Positions 1-11,263 are shown, numbered from the stretch's first letter. The stretch: 64,000 nucleotides of DNA from Monocercomonoides exilis (GCA_001643675.2 LSRY02000003.1:2098001-2162000); one strand, 5' to 3'. Program-made: numbers and translations. Notes: generated by a model from the sequence alone, not told the origin.

Positions 1-1095
1 TTCTTTCATTTTTGTTTGTTTTTCTTACTAACAAAATCCTCCAATTCAACCATCTTCCTCCACACTCACAACCCCATTGATGGAGCCATTCTCCCCAACT
101 TCAACAGCCCATTCACTTCTCTCTCTGCCTTCAATGCCTCTTTTGTTCACCAAACACGTTCTTCATCAAATGCTGCAGAGGTGCATGTTGGAAATGAAAC
201 TCACAGAAAATCACCTGGAAGATTGACTTCGTTTGATCTGAACAACCACAAATTTGAATGGTGCATATGGGAGAATTCAACTGGTGGTAGTGATCATGGA
301 GGTGCACTTAAAGTTATTTGCACAAATGCAAATCTCACAATCACTTCTTGTTCATTTTTCAATTGTTCAAGTGGTGATCATGGTGGAGCATTGTATTGTA
401 ATCGTTCGTTGAAGACTGTCATTACAAAATCAAATTTCACAAGTTGCTCAGCTGCTCACGGAGGAGCAAATTGCATTGCTAATCCACAATCAAATTCTGT
501 TTGGACATTCTCAGAAAACAGAGTGGAAAATTGTTCAATAACAGATTGGTGCGGTACTGGATGGTTCTTTTACATTGGTGATTTTTCTTCAAACGGTCAA
601 TTCCTGTTCACCAAATGCAAGTGCATTGCTAATTCTGGTGGTGATTCTGCTGGTTCTCTCACATTCAATTGGCCTCCACAAAACAAACCAAGTCAGTTTT
701 CAATTAATGATTGCCAATTTATTAACAACGAATTGACTGCCTCTGCCAATTATGGAGGTGCTGCAATTTGCTTCCTTCCACCATATTCATGGATGAATGG
801 AGTAAAATTCATCACATTCTGCTTTTTCGATGGAAATACTGCCAAAAATGGCAGAGGAAACGATGTGTTTTTCAATGGCAGTTCTATAGCCCAATCTCCA
901 TTCCAGCAATGCGGATCAACAACTCCAACACAAAGAGTGTGGAATGCAGGAACAGTTGAAAACACAGAGTATGTTGGCAGGTTTTGGCTTTTCCTTCAAA
1001 ATTCTCCAATGAAATGTCTTTCTAACTTCCGTCTCTTATTTTTGCTTTCTCTATTTTCTCCTCTCCTTGCATTCTTTCTTTTCTCTCAAATTTGA
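1..1095 (+). CDS. Gene A: beta-helix surface protein family, 5' cut by window edge
   Basis: The frame is open from base 1 to a TGA at 1093-1095. It enters the family core at the THNPIDGAIL block (about base 61) and carries the usual Cys-containing rungs, with GGALK, GGALY and GGA turns each preceded by a SCSFFNC- or NFTSCS-type strand, then the FITFCFFDGNTA and GRGNDVFF blocks. Many NxS/T sequons and regular Cys suggest an extracellular beta-helix. After the EYVG breakpoint it switches to a hydrophobic C-terminal tail of about 40 residues that only K shares; this could be a membrane or lipid-anchor signal. No in-frame ATG lies inside the window, so it is either a 5' partial gene or a 5'-truncated cassette like B, whose sequence just upstream of the core is similar. 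Family assignment is secure; expression is unknown. Confidence 0.75.
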   Translation, partial: FFHFCLFFLLTKSSNSTIFLHTHNPIDGAILPNFNSPFTSLSAFNASFVHQTRSSSNAAEVHVGNETHRKSPGRLTSFDLNNHKFEWCIWENSTGGSDHGGALKVICTNANLTITSCSFFNCSSGDHGGALYCNRSLKTVITKSNFTSCSAAHGGANCIANPQSNSVWTFSENRVENCSITDWCGTGWFFYIGDFSSNGQFLFTKCKCIANSGGDSAGSLTFNWPPQNKPSQFSINDCQFINNELTASANYGGAAICFLPPYSWMNGVKFITFCFFDGNTAKNGRGNDVFFNGSSIAQSPFQQCGSTTPTQRVWNAGTVENTEYVGRFWLFLQNSPMKCLSNFRLLFLLSLFSPLLAFFLFSQI

Positions 1096-3235
1096 TAGTT
1101 ATTTTTTTCTGAATCTTGTCATTCACCCTTGTTTGTTATATCACTTCTCAAAATTACCCTCCGTTCATCCAAATTCTTTTCTTCCAAAATCCAACATTCA
1201 ACTCAAACTTCGTATTCAAATATCTTCTTCTTTTCATTCAAAAAATCTCTTCAGCCCTCTCAATCTCATTTCCATCTAGCATGAATCCGAGATCAAGAAT
1301 TTCTTTCTCTTTCTTTTTCTTATTTTTATTTGTTATTTTTTCCTTCATTAATATATTTCCTTGTTTCCTTTTCATTTCTCTCTTAATCTCTGATGAAGAT
1401 GCAGAATGTGAAGAAAATCAATCAGATGATGTGAATGAAGAAGAAGAAGAAGAAGCTGTGTGAAATGTTGTTGATGTTTTTGAAGAAGAGGAAGATGATG
1501 ATAATGAATAAATGACATGAAATGTTTAATTGTTGAAAAGTGAGAAGATGAGTGTCAATTAATGCCAACCGAGAAATTCATTGAAATTCTCTTCTTCTGG
1601 ATTTTGTCTTCTTCTGGCAAATAATATCCTTTGAATTCATAGCAATTTCAATTTGATTCTTTCTCTCTTTCCATCTAAAAATATGAAATATTGAGCGATC
1701 CCTTTTTCATCCCATCTCTTCTTCTTTCACTTCCCTTCTTTCACAAAAAATCATCTTTCCTCAAACATAATTCTTTGTCAAAGCCCAATGCCAAGCATCT
1801 TCGAAATATCTCGCATTTCATCTGTCCTTCTTTATTCTTCCTTCCCAACTTTTCTTCTTTTTCTTCTTCAAAGCCACCTAATCCCTCATTCTTTCAGCAT
1901 TCTTTAAAAAAAAATAATAATAATTACTTCAAATAAATAACGACAGCAAACCTTCTAAACATATTTTAAAGTCAATAACTCTATTTTATCCAATTGGCAA
2001 CTGTTTCCCCTCAATAAAAATTCATTATTCCTTCCTTTTTCGAATGTTTCATCATCTGATTCGCAAATAATCCTTTCCAGAAGTCATTTCTTCATCAAAT
2101 GAATCGATTTCTTGCTCTTCTGAAAATGTGAAATTTTTGATTTCTGCTCAAATTCCATTCTCATCATTGAAAAATGTCCTGTTTTTCCTCTGAAAATATC
2201 ATCTCCAATTCCCTTCCCAAACCCTTCATCCTGGGCACTTTCCATATGAATTCGCTCTCCCAACTCGATAGTCACCCTGCACAACGAGATATAAACATTT
2301 CATTCATTTTCATTCTTTTCCGCCTCCTGCCCTGAAAGAAACACAAAAACATTCAACAGATAAATATTCATATAAAGAAAAATAAATAAATGTCAAACTG
2401 AACTTCGACTGTTTTTCGCCAAACACACTCATTTCCACAGCCATCATCATTCAAAAAATAAATCAATCTCTTTATTTCAGTCTCAGAATGGTTGAATACA
2501 GCATGGAATGCATCTCCTCAAAATACATTGTATGTCTCACTGGAGGGTCTTTTCAGTTCGAGCACATCGTGGTGGCTGTCCAGAGGTGTTTTTTCTGTTT
2601 TTGTCATGATCATCTCCTTTAATAATATTCTCAACCACCCAAAACAGTATTTGATGTCTATCTCATCAACACCAGGCACAGAAGTTATATGGTGCATACA
2701 AGTGATGGAAGAATATTTTTTGTGGAAGGGGGTGAGAGTTGAGTGGTTTTTTGAATGTTAATATTTCGAGAGGGGTTTTTGAATGAAAGAAAATCTGAGA
2801 CAAAGGGGTGGGGAAGAGCAGGTGGAAATTTGTAGAGGAAAATGTAGAAAATATATAGAGAAGTGATTGGGGATGATGAAGGAGGGCTTATTGTTGATTG
2901 GAGATATGGATTTTGAAAAGAAAGAAAAGAGGGCAAAAGTGTGCAAGAAGAAGAATATTCTGAAGTGTTTATATGAAAAGGGGGTAACTTTTATGAGAGG
3001 AGTAGATATTTTGGAAGAGATGGGGAAAGATGAAGAAAAGGAGGGGATTGATATTTTCTGATGATTTTGTGAGATGAATGGAAGATGGAAAATTGGAAAG
3101 GAATGGAAATTGAGATATATCTTCATTTTCTATTTTTGAGGGGAAAGGAGAGGAAATCGCAAAAAGAAAGTTTATTGCCTTTGAAGAAATACAGCAAGAT
3201 TGATTTCCACAATCTGTTTGTCACAAATATTGTGA
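1096..3235 (+). repeat. A-type 3' flank module (copy 1)
   Basis: AT-rich spacer downstream of gene A. It is homologous, base by base over long stretches, to the sequence downstream of K (57679 back to 55545) and to an orphan copy at 45610 back to 44167. The short open frames are low-complexity and do not hold frame between copies, so I read it as non-coding repeat carried along with the gene. Confidence 0.65.
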
Positions 3236-3817
3236 TTGAGTTTTTCAAGCCAATCTGAAGTTTATACATCAAATGAGACGTTTTGGCCAATCAACGACTT
3301 CATACAAATTATTCTCAACTTCATAAATATCGTTCGACTGTTTTCGCATTTCTCAACTGCATCTTCTTCTTCTCCATCTTCTTCTTCGTCGTCTTCTGAT
3401 AATTCTCCTTCATTCAATCGATCATCTTCCTCATTTCTCGGTTTACAAACACAAAATTCGCCTTCTCACAATTCACCTGTTTATTCAGCGACAAGCACGC
3501 CTGTTATGAATCGCATGGCCAAAAACACACAAAATCTTATTCATTCAAATATTGCTTCTTCTTCTTCTTCTTCAACTTCAACTTCATTCTTCCTCATTGA
3601 TTCGGACATTGAATCAGCATCTATCTTCATTTCAACAATTGTGTTCATCCTTTTCTTCTTCAACGCCTTCTTCGACGAATATCAAAAATATTCCTATTTC
3701 CATTTCATTCAGCTCCCCTCAAATTCATCAAGAGGCATTAAAATCTGCTCAAATAGGAAACGCAAAAGAAATGTTCATTCTGACATAGAATTTCAGCCAG
3801 ACCTAACACGGAGATGA
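3236..3817 (+). CDS. Ser-rich small ORF with C-terminal hydrophobic segment (copy 1)
   Basis: An open frame of about 193 codons, present in three places (also 55544-55074 and 44166-43699 on the minus strand). It has a hydrophobic stretch near residues 20-35, a Ser-rich tract, a conserved middle (FLGLQTQNSPSHNS, then STPVMNRMAKNTQNL), a second Ser tract and a strongly hydrophobic segment (ASIFISTIV...LFFFNAFF) followed by an acidic DE. Length differences between copies in the Ser tracts are multiples of three, which favours coding. There is no upstream ATG; the first in-frame Met is in the MNRMAKN block, so it may be an exon of a spliced gene, a non-ATG frame or a relic. A single-pass membrane protein is one reading. 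Family not recognised. Confidence 0.4.
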   Translation: MSFSSQSEVYTSNETFWPINDFIQIILNFINIVRLFSHFSTASSSSPSSSSSSSDNSPSFNRSSSSFLGLQTQNSPSHNSPVYSATSTPVMNRMAKNTQNLIHSNIASSSSSSTSTSFFLIDSDIESASIFISTIVFILFFFNAFFDEYQKYSYFHFIQLPSNSSRGIKICSNRKRKRNVHSDIEFQPDLTRR

Positions 3818-4399
3818 AATGGGTAATATTGATCCAGAATAGCCGAGCATCAGGCATGCAACAGAAAATAGAGATTGCCTCTGACTTTTTTCATTTGGAA
3901 GCTGAAAGAATTCACCGAAAACATAAAGAACAGGACAGGATAGGATGTTTGGGACGAATGATTATGAGGATGACCTTCGACAAATTTCACAACGTCATTT
4001 GCCTTCAATGGAATGAGAGGATGATTAAACGAGGAGAACATAATTTATTTGAAAACAAATAATTGAAGGACAAATCTATGAAATAAGTGCGTCTGCAGCG
4101 GATGAAAAAGGTGAAGTGAAAATGGAAAAAGAAATTGAAGGTTTTGAAGAGATTGTTGATAAGATTGAAGAAATGCATTTTGAAGAGAAGAATAATAGAA
4201 AGCATTCCTAAAAGCAACAAGCAGAATTTGCATTTGATGAAAAGGAGAAATTGGATGAAGAAATTTCAAAGAAATATGTTTTATGTGATCCGGTGTTAGA
4301 CTTCTCAAAAGAAAAGTGATGATATGTTCTCTTGTTGAAAAGAAGATGAAAGCTCATGAATGCAAAGTGAAATGAAAAGCCATCAGAATTAGAAGGAAT
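3818..4399 (-). repeat. Cassette-type 3' flank module (downstream of B)
   Basis: Conserved non-coding block that follows the truncated cassettes; related copies lie downstream of D (14327-14830), G (36977-36500), H (43086-43600), I (48414-48070) and J (54401-55073). Open frames in the CT-rich strand shift between copies, so coding is unlikely. Confidence 0.6.
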
Positions 4400-5593
4400 T
4401 TATATGAGAACCTGAAAAAATTCATCATTTCCTGTGATTTTTGCATCAACTGCGCTGAAAGTGAGTGTTTGAAGAGGAACAAATGTTGAGGAAAGAAGAG
4501 TGAGGGAGGTGTCTTGGGCATCTGTCATGCGAACAAGAGCATGTTCTATTGTTTTGCATGGACTGAGTTGTGTGATTCCGCAGAGATCGGTGTTTGTCCC
4601 ATTATTTGACACGATTTTGAATGTTGTGACGAGAGGAAGCCATCTGTTGAACTCAACATCATCAGCAGTTCCTGCGTTCCACACTCTTTGTGTTGTGGTT
4701 GTTGATCCACACTGATTGAATGGAGATTGGGTGATGCTGCTGCCATTGAAGAACACATCATTTCCTCTTCCGTTTTTGGCAGTGTTGCCATCAAAGAAAC
4801 AGAATGTGATGAATTTGAACCCGCTCATCCAGGAATATGTTCTTGTGCAGCACAGCGCAGCACCACCGTAGGTGGTTGGATTTTCGACTTTGTTGTTGAT
4901 GAACTGGCACTCTTTGAGCAAATATTGAAGAGGCATTACTGGTGGAGGATAATTAAATGTGACTGCACCAGCCGCATCACCGCCAGTATTTGCGATGCTG
5001 ACACATTTCGAAAACAGGAATTGACCGTTTGATGTCATATTGTCAAGCACGATATCCCAACCAGTTCCAATGTTGCTACTTATTGAGCAATTATCCACTC
5101 GGTTTTCTGATAATACCCAAACAGAACTGGATTGGGGCCAGCCAACATAAGCAGCACCTGCATGTGCAGCTGAGCAACTTGTGAAATTGGATTTTACGAT
5201 GTTGACGTTTAATAAATATCTGCAAAACAACGCCCCGCCAACATCACCACTAGAACAATTGTCGAATGAACAAGAAGTGATTGTGAGATTTGCATCCACA
5301 CAATTAACATAAAGTGCACCGCCATATTCATTTCCACTGCTTGAATTTTCCCATATGCACCATTCGAAGCGATGGCTGTTAACATCGAATGAAGTCAGTC
5401 TTCCAGGTGATTTTCTGTGAGTTTCATTTCCTACATATACAACAGCAGCATTTGGTGAAGAGCGTGTTTGACTGAGAAAAGATGCATTGAAAGCAGAGAG
5501 AGAAGTGAATGGGCGATTGAGGTTGGGGAGGATGGAACCATCGATAGGGTTGTGAGTGTGGAGGAAGAGGGATGAATTGGAGGATCTTATTTG
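4400..5593 (-). CDS. Gene B: beta-helix family cassette without ATG
   Basis: Minus-strand frame, open from just after a TGA at 5594-5596 to a TAA at about 4400. It enters at HTHNPIDGSIL, runs through the Cys/GGA rungs (GGALYVNC, GGALFC, AGAAYV), the NNKVENPTTYGGAALCC loop shared with J and the GNDVFF block, and ends a few residues after the KITGND breakpoint used by most copies. The rung around SCSFDNCSSGDVGGALFC is the same as in E and F while the NNKVENPTTYGG loop is J-like, so it is a mosaic. The only in-frame ATG (about 5299) is inside the core. It lies tail-to-tail with A. Likely a silent cassette or pseudogene; an exon of a spliced gene cannot be excluded. Confidence 0.65.
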   Translation of the reverse strand, partial: QIRSSNSSLFLHTHNPIDGSILPNLNRPFTSLSAFNASFLSQTRSSPNAAVVYVGNETHRKSPGRLTSFDVNSHRFEWCIWENSSSGNEYGGALYVNCVDANLTITSCSFDNCSSGDVGGALFCRYLLNVNIVKSNFTSCSAAHAGAAYVGWPQSSSVWVLSENRVDNCSISSNIGTGWDIVLDNMTSNGQFLFSKCVSIANTGGDAAGAVTFNYPPPVMPLQYLLKECQFINNKVENPTTYGGAALCCTRTYSWMSGFKFITFCFFDGNTAKNGRGNDVFFNGSSITQSPFNQCGSTTTTQRVWNAGTADDVEFNRWLPLVTTFKIVSNNGTNTDLCGITQLSPCKTIEHALVRMTDAQDTSLTLLSSTFVPLQTLTFSAVDAKITGNDEFFQVLI

Positions 5594-6930
5594 TCAAAAG
5601 AAAGCAAAAGAAAAGATGAAAAATAAGAAAAGATCAACTTTTGCGAACATAAACGTTATTGTTTATCTTCATTTATCTTCGTAATTCTCAATCTTCAATC
5701 AACTCATTCTATTCATTTATCATCTTCGTCTTCTTCTTCTTATGCATCATATCGCATAGCTTCTTCTTACTCTTCATTTTCGTCTTCTTTATTTTCTTCC
5801 TCTTTTTTATCATTTTCATCATCTTCTCCTTCTCCTTCTCCTTCTTCTTCTTCTTCAACTCCTTTAGCCACTTCATCTTCTTCATTCTTTATCTGCCTCT
5901 TTTTCTTGCCTTTTAGTTCCTTCAACCATCATCGTCTTCCCATGGATTCCAAAATAAGCCAATGAGAACATTTTTATTCGGAGAAATACAATCCAAAAGC
6001 TTCTATTTCTCCAACAGGCATATTCAACATGTTAAACGTCTTCTCCTTCTTCTTCTTCGTTTTCTTCGTTTTCTTCGTTTTCTTCGTCTTTGTCATCTCA
6101 TTCATCACCATCAACCTCAAAACAAGCAATGCAATCTTCTTCTGCAACATATTCTGACCCTTCCTCCCAATTTTTTTTCTTCTCCACCTTTTTCTTCAAC
6201 TTCACCTTTATCTTCGTCGTAATCATCATCATCTTCTTCACCTTCTTCATTGTTTCCTTCATCACCTTCTTTTTTTTCTTCTGCTGCTTCTTCATCTTCG
6301 CATTCATCTTCACTTGCATCTTCAACAGATATTTATGTCGTTCATATTTTTTCATAGCCAATGGACGAACATCATTATTTTTTGTTTTTGAAGAGAAAGG
6401 CAATGAAACCACTCAAAGTTGGAAAATGAACTGAGGATATCAATCTAATTGACAAATAAACACTAAATTGCCAATATCATTTGTGATTGGGGTTTTATAT
6501 TCCTTCTGAAATCAACTTGTCAAATGTTATATTTTGCTAACTGACAACATCAAACAAGTCATTTTCATCATCTTCTTCAGAAATGTTATTTGACTGATTG
6601 CTCATTTCTCAATAATTTCTTCATCTTCTTCAAATTCTTCAACTTTTTCTGCGTCTTCTTTCCCACAAACTGCTAAATCTTCAATTTTGTCATTTTCTTC
6701 TTCTTCAGCTCCTTCAATAACGTTTTCACTTTCAACGAGTAGGATCAGGCTATCGACCATCAAATTCCTTTAAGCTGTACAATCAGCAGTACCACAAAAT
6801 TTCTCAGAAAATTATTTCATTCACATTTCTTCCTCTCAACGACCGTTCACCACATACGCCATCATTTCATGTTTCATTCGCAATATCGGAAATGAAAAGC
6901 CATCTGTACAAAATCTGTCTTCTTCAACAA
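5594..6930. repeat. Dispersed CTT/GAA-rich spacer module
   Basis: Low-complexity pyrimidine-rich sequence (5660-6430) followed by a moderately conserved block (6430-6900). The same order of sequence recurs at the outer ends of the palindrome arms (about 35.4-36.4 kb forward, 18.5-17.6 kb reverse). The open frames are poly-Phe/Ser/Leu artefacts of the CT-rich strand. No gene seen. Confidence 0.55.
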
Positions 6931-6944
6931 ACATTTCTTCATAA

Positions 6945-7253
6945 ATGCCTTTGCATTCTTCTCAAGAGTTTTCGTTTCACATTTCGCCTTTCACTTGTCG
7001 AATTCATCGAGAATGCGATGAGATAGAGAAAAAGCAGAGGAAGCATCACAAAAAAGAGGAGCAGACTTTTGCTTTGGAAAAGGAAAGGGAAAGAGGTTGG
7101 AAGAAGAATGAAGAACAGATGATTTTTGAGAAGTCGGTGCAAAATGAAGGAGAAACAAGGAAACACAAGAGAGAAATGAATGAGAGAGACGATTCAGAAC
7201 CATTTCTTAAGAGAAAGAAGGGCAGAAAGGAGTTTTGGAGTGGAATTGAATGA
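6945..7253 (+). CDS. Small charged protein, unrecognised
   Basis: ATG-initiated frame of 102 codons in a short single-copy stretch (about 6.93-7.27 kb) between two repeat modules. After about 20 residues the protein is dominated by Lys, Arg and Glu, a composition typical of a long charged helix or coiled coil. No domain recognised. GAA-rich DNA alone can give such frames, so confidence is low. Confidence 0.25.
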   Translation: MPLHSSQEFSFHISPFTCRIHRECDEIEKKQRKHHKKEEQTFALEKERERGWKKNEEQMIFEKSVQNEGETRKHKREMNERDDSEPFLKRKKGRKEFWSGIE

Positions 7254-7484
7254 AAAGAAAGTTGAAGATGAAAGAAACGAAGCCACACAGCAAGATCGCT
7301 CTTCTGATGAAATATCTTCATATCATCTGTGATTGACAAATTTAGAAGAAATATTTTTATCTGAGCGGATGGTAAGGATTTTGAAAACATAAGCGATGAT
7401 ATTTTCTTCAGTTGAAAGTGATATGAAAGCTCAAGAAATTTTATATGATATGGAAAATGGTGAAGATTAACAAATGGAAGGAAA

Positions 7485-8849
7485 TTATAAAAAAATCAGA
7501 AAAACTTTATCATTTGAAATGATTTTTGTATCGACTGCTCTGAAGGTGAGTGTTTGAGTGGGAACAAATGTTGAGGTGAGGAGGGTGAGGGAGGCGTCTT
7601 GGAGGAGGGAGATGAAGCCAGTGAGGGCATACTCGATGGTGGCACATGGGGTCTGTTGGGGTCTGCCACAGACATCAGCATCAGTTCCATTGCTGGCAAC
7701 GATTTTGTTCTGGGCAATGAGGGGGAGCCAGCCATTGTACACTGCATTGTCAGCTGTTCCTGCGTTCCATACTCTTTTTGTTGGGGTTGTTGAACCACAA
7801 TTTTCAAACGGAGATTGTGTGATGCTACTGCCATTGAAGAACACATCATTTCCCCTGCCATTTTTGGCAGTGTTGCCATCAAAGAAGCAGAATGTGATGA
7901 ATTTATTTCCGCTCATCCAGGAAAAAGTTGAATAGAAGAAAATAGCAGCACCTCCATAATACGATGAATTTGTCAATTTATTATTGATGAATTGACAATC
8001 ATTTACTAAAAATTGATTTGGTTTATTTTGTGGAGGAGAATTGAATGTGAGAGAACCAGCAGAATCTCCTCCAGAGTTTGAGATGCACTTGCATTTGGAA
8101 AACAAGAATTGGCTTGCTGAGGTTATATTATACACATTAAAATACCAACCAGTTCCAATAGTACCATTTATTTTACAACCTTCAACTCTGTTATCTGAGA
8201 ATGAATAAACAGATGATGATTTTTGACCATCAATACAAATTGCACCTCCGCGAGTGGCAGAACAGTTTGTGAAGTTGGACTTAACGATGTTCACATTTGA
8301 CAAATATTTGCTGTATAATGCACCACCAGCATAATCGCCTGTGATCGAACATTTGCTGAATGAACAAGAAGTGATTGTGAGGTTGGCATTTTCGCAAACA
8401 ACTTTAAGAGCACCACCATAATCATTTTGTCCATTTGAATTATTCCACTCACACCATTCAAAAAGATAGCTATTCAATTCAGGAAAAGCCAATCTTCCAG
8501 GTTTCAATTTATGAGTTTCAGTTCCAATATGCTCAACAGGTTCATTTGGTGAAGAGCGTGTTTGGTGGAGAAAGGAAGTGTTGAAGGCAGAGAGAGAAGT
8601 GGATGGGTTGTTGAGGTTGGGGAGGATGGCACCATCGATGGGATTGTGGGTGTGGAGGAAGATGGTTGAGTGGATGGAGAGGGATGAGTGAAGGGAGAAG
8701 GAGGGGATTGAATTGGTGTTGGTGTTGGTGGAAGAGGAAGTGGAAGAAGAGGAAGAGGTGGTTGAGATAAAAGGATTGAGTGAATGTGAGGGAAGTGATG
8801 GAAGAGATGGATGGGATTGAGGAGAGGAGATGTTGGAGAAGAGGGTGTT
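7485..8849 (-). CDS. Gene C: beta-helix family cassette without in-frame ATG
   Basis: Minus-strand frame, open from just after a TAA at 8850-8852 to a TAA near 7485. It begins inside the Ser-rich linker that K also has (NTLFSNISSP, then TNTNTNSIPSFSLHSSLSIHS), enters the core at HTHNPIDGAIL, and ends after the ISND breakpoint. The first half is almost the same as G (PVEHIGTETHK, GRLAFPELNSYLFEWC, ATRGGAICIDGQKSSSVYSF); the second half matches E (GSSITQSPFENCGSTTPTK, CGRPQQTPCATIEYAL). An ATG just upstream (about 8869) opens the neighbouring frame instead and runs about 120 codons off-frame. It is head-to-head with D. Likely a silent cassette, or a gene needing splicing or frame correction. 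Confidence 0.65.
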   Translation of the reverse strand, partial: NTLFSNISSPQSHPSLPSLPSHSLNPFISTTSSSSSTSSSTNTNTNSIPSFSLHSSLSIHSTIFLHTHNPIDGAILPNLNNPSTSLSAFNTSFLHQTRSSPNEPVEHIGTETHKLKPGRLAFPELNSYLFEWCEWNNSNGQNDYGGALKVVCENANLTITSCSFSKCSITGDYAGGALYSKYLSNVNIVKSNFTNCSATRGGAICIDGQKSSSVYSFSDNRVEGCKINGTIGTGWYFNVYNITSASQFLFSKCKCISNSGGDSAGSLTFNSPPQNKPNQFLVNDCQFINNKLTNSSYYGGAAIFFYSTFSWMSGNKFITFCFFDGNTAKNGRGNDVFFNGSSITQSPFENCGSTTPTKRVWNAGTADNAVYNGWLPLIAQNKIVASNGTDADVCGRPQQTPCATIEYALTGFISLLQDASLTLLTSTFVPTQTLTFRAVDTKIISNDKVFLIFL

Positions 8850-9213
8850 TTATGAATGGAAAAAGCCATATTAAAAGAGCTTTCGTGTTTGTTTATGTTT
8901 GAAGCCAAGTTATTGTTCATGATATAAAAATCACATTTGAAGTGTTTTCATTCAATTTTCATGCAAATCTATTTTGTTTTCTGTGATAGAAGCTCAAAAA
9001 TTCAATTGAATGATTGTTCGTTTCTCGTTTCAAATTATTTATTTTGTTTCATCACAATGATTCTATTTTCATTTTAGAAGATGGAATCAAAAAGACCATT
9101 TTTTTAAAAAAGCATGCTCATCAAACTCTTGATATTTGAAAACGAAAACAAACATCTTCATGTGAAATTTTAACAACAGTTTTAAAAGACTTTTTCTTTC
9201 TTATTGATTCCTA

Positions 9214-10119
9214 CACCAAAAATTATTCAAGATCGAAAAACTTTAATTCAAAATCGAAAAAGTTTAATTCTACATCGAAAATGAAGTTAATAAGTTCAGA
9301 ATTTCAATTTAAGTCAAAACCAAAAAAATTCTATTGAAACAGATGTTAATTGCAACAAATGTTAATTTATTGGAAATGTTTTTCTTTCGTTTTTAACAAA
9401 TGTTTTCTGCGATATAGACTGATTTCAATCGATTCTTTTCTCATTTTGATTATTGAAAATGATATATTTTATCAGTTTCCAATGCAACAAATAAAGTTCA
9501 AAACATTTCGTTTTCAATTAATGAAATAAATTTTTGTATTATTTTGTGCACAAAACAAGATCATGAACTATTTTATCACTTTTATTTTTCGAAATGTGTT
9601 GATTTTTTCGAAAAGTTCCTTTTGTTTAATTTTCAAAGAATAAAAATTTCTTATTTCATTCAAATATCTGTTCCTGCTCACCTCATTTTCCTGTCAAGTG
9701 AATAAAATATTGACAATGTTTTTATTTCTATTTGAGTGAGGTTTCGTTCGTTGGAACATAAATTTGATTGAAAAATGAATTTTTACTTCTATTTGAAAAA
9801 TAAACAAAAGGAACTTTCCAAAAAAATTAAGACATATAATTACTTATTATATACTGAGCACATGTGAAAAATAATAAAAAATTCAATTTTTTTGTTCTCA
9901 CGCTATTGAACACAATCAAACACTAAAACAAAGATCATTAAATATTTTTCAAATTGAAATTGATAAATTTCTCAGATCAATAACTGAAAGATAAGAAACT
10001 GATATGATTCAGAATTTTTATATTTTTTTCAAATTTTTTGATAATAAAGAATTTTCGATGTTGAATTAAAGTTTTTCGATGTTGTTTAAAACTTTTTCGA
10101 TCTTGAATAATTTTTGGTG
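9214..10119. mobile_element. 906-bp MITE with TA target duplication (mariner-like ends)
   Basis: Both ends begin CACCAAAAATTATTCAAGAT reading inward, and the inverted homology continues through several AATTC/TCGAAAAA-type units for about 80 bp. TA dinucleotides flank it at 9212-9213 and 10120-10121. The paralogous I/J spacer has the uninterrupted sequence with a single TA (52655-52656, minus strand), a clean empty site. TA duplication is typical of the Tc1/mariner superfamily. There is no transposase frame inside, so it is a non-autonomous element. Confidence 0.8.
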
Positions 10120-10127
10120 TATCAGTT

Positions 10128-10167
<40 letters not shown>

Positions 10168-11012
10168 TTTTTTGTAATTGAAATGATCTGCTGATCCTGG
10201 CATTTTTGTTTGATACGAAAAAAAAAAATCAATATTTTTGCTTTTTTCATCCAAAACAATATTTCCATCAATGGAAAATATTGTCCACTCACTTTCTTTT
10301 TCATCATTATTTCAGTAACTTTTTCGTTTGATATCGTATCCAAAGCTGTCACCTTTAAAAAATAAAACATATCGATCACAATTATTATTAAGGTGACTCT
10401 GAGTGAAAAAAATGTTTCAAAACAATATTTCTCATCAGAGTCAACATTTTCCATCTCATCTCTAATCTTTTTGCATTCTTTCTGTTCATCAATAAATTCT
10501 TTCTCTGATATATTTTTCTCAATGAAAGTTGAGCATGTGGGCTTTTCTTTAACATCTGCACTGAAGGAGCTTCAAAAAACTTTGCCAGACCCTAATACGA
10601 TAGTCCAGACAACGCACAACGTTTTTCAAATGCATTATGTTTTTGAAAATGAACCAAGACAAATCGAAATGCTTGTGGAATGGAACTGACAGCTGCATTT
10701 CATTTCAGTGGATGATTCTTTTTGAAATCATAACAGTGCTTTCTTTTAAAGGATTATCAGATGGTGTTTTTTCGTTGGCTTTTTTCACATTGTTGTGCTG
10801 TGTCTGATGTCTACCAACAATCCGTTTAGCAATAGTTTGAAAATCTGGAAAGACAACGAACTGGGATTACAATTTTGAATTTGAAAAGTGCAAATTAAAA
10901 ATCAAAAAAGTTGCAAAAGAATTCGAAAGTTTATAAAACATGAAAAATTCAAAAAAACACGAATTCGGCTTTATTTCAAAAAAATATTATGAGGTCATTA
11001 TTGTAAGATTGT

Positions 11013-11263
11013 GTTATTCTTTTTGAACAGTAATAAATGTTAAATTATCGTGCTGTTTGAAATTTGGTTTTTTTTCATGAATTCTTGCAATTTGTCTGTC
11101 AAATATAACTCTCAAACAAATTGGAACAATAAAAAAAATCCGACATCCTATAATTATCTTTCTGGTCAAATTCAACCGATTGGGAGTTGGAACACATTAG
11201 AAAACATTTCTCATTTCAATAAATTTGAATATTTAACACACGCGACTTTTCAAAAAGAATAAC
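11013..11263. repeat. 251-bp segment bounded by 15-bp inverted repeat (copy 1)
   Basis: Both ends read GTTATTCTTTTTGAA inward. Equivalent segments lie at 40339-40588 and 51205-51455, at the same relative place in each paralogous spacer, so they were inherited with the spacer. Possibly an old MITE; no empty site seen. Confidence 0.4.

Noticed and set aside
10131-10174. Poly(A)/poly(T) tract as a retroposon tail next to the MITE
   Set aside because: The empty site in the I/J spacer already has an A-rich run after GTTC, so the tract is older than, and independent of, the insertion.
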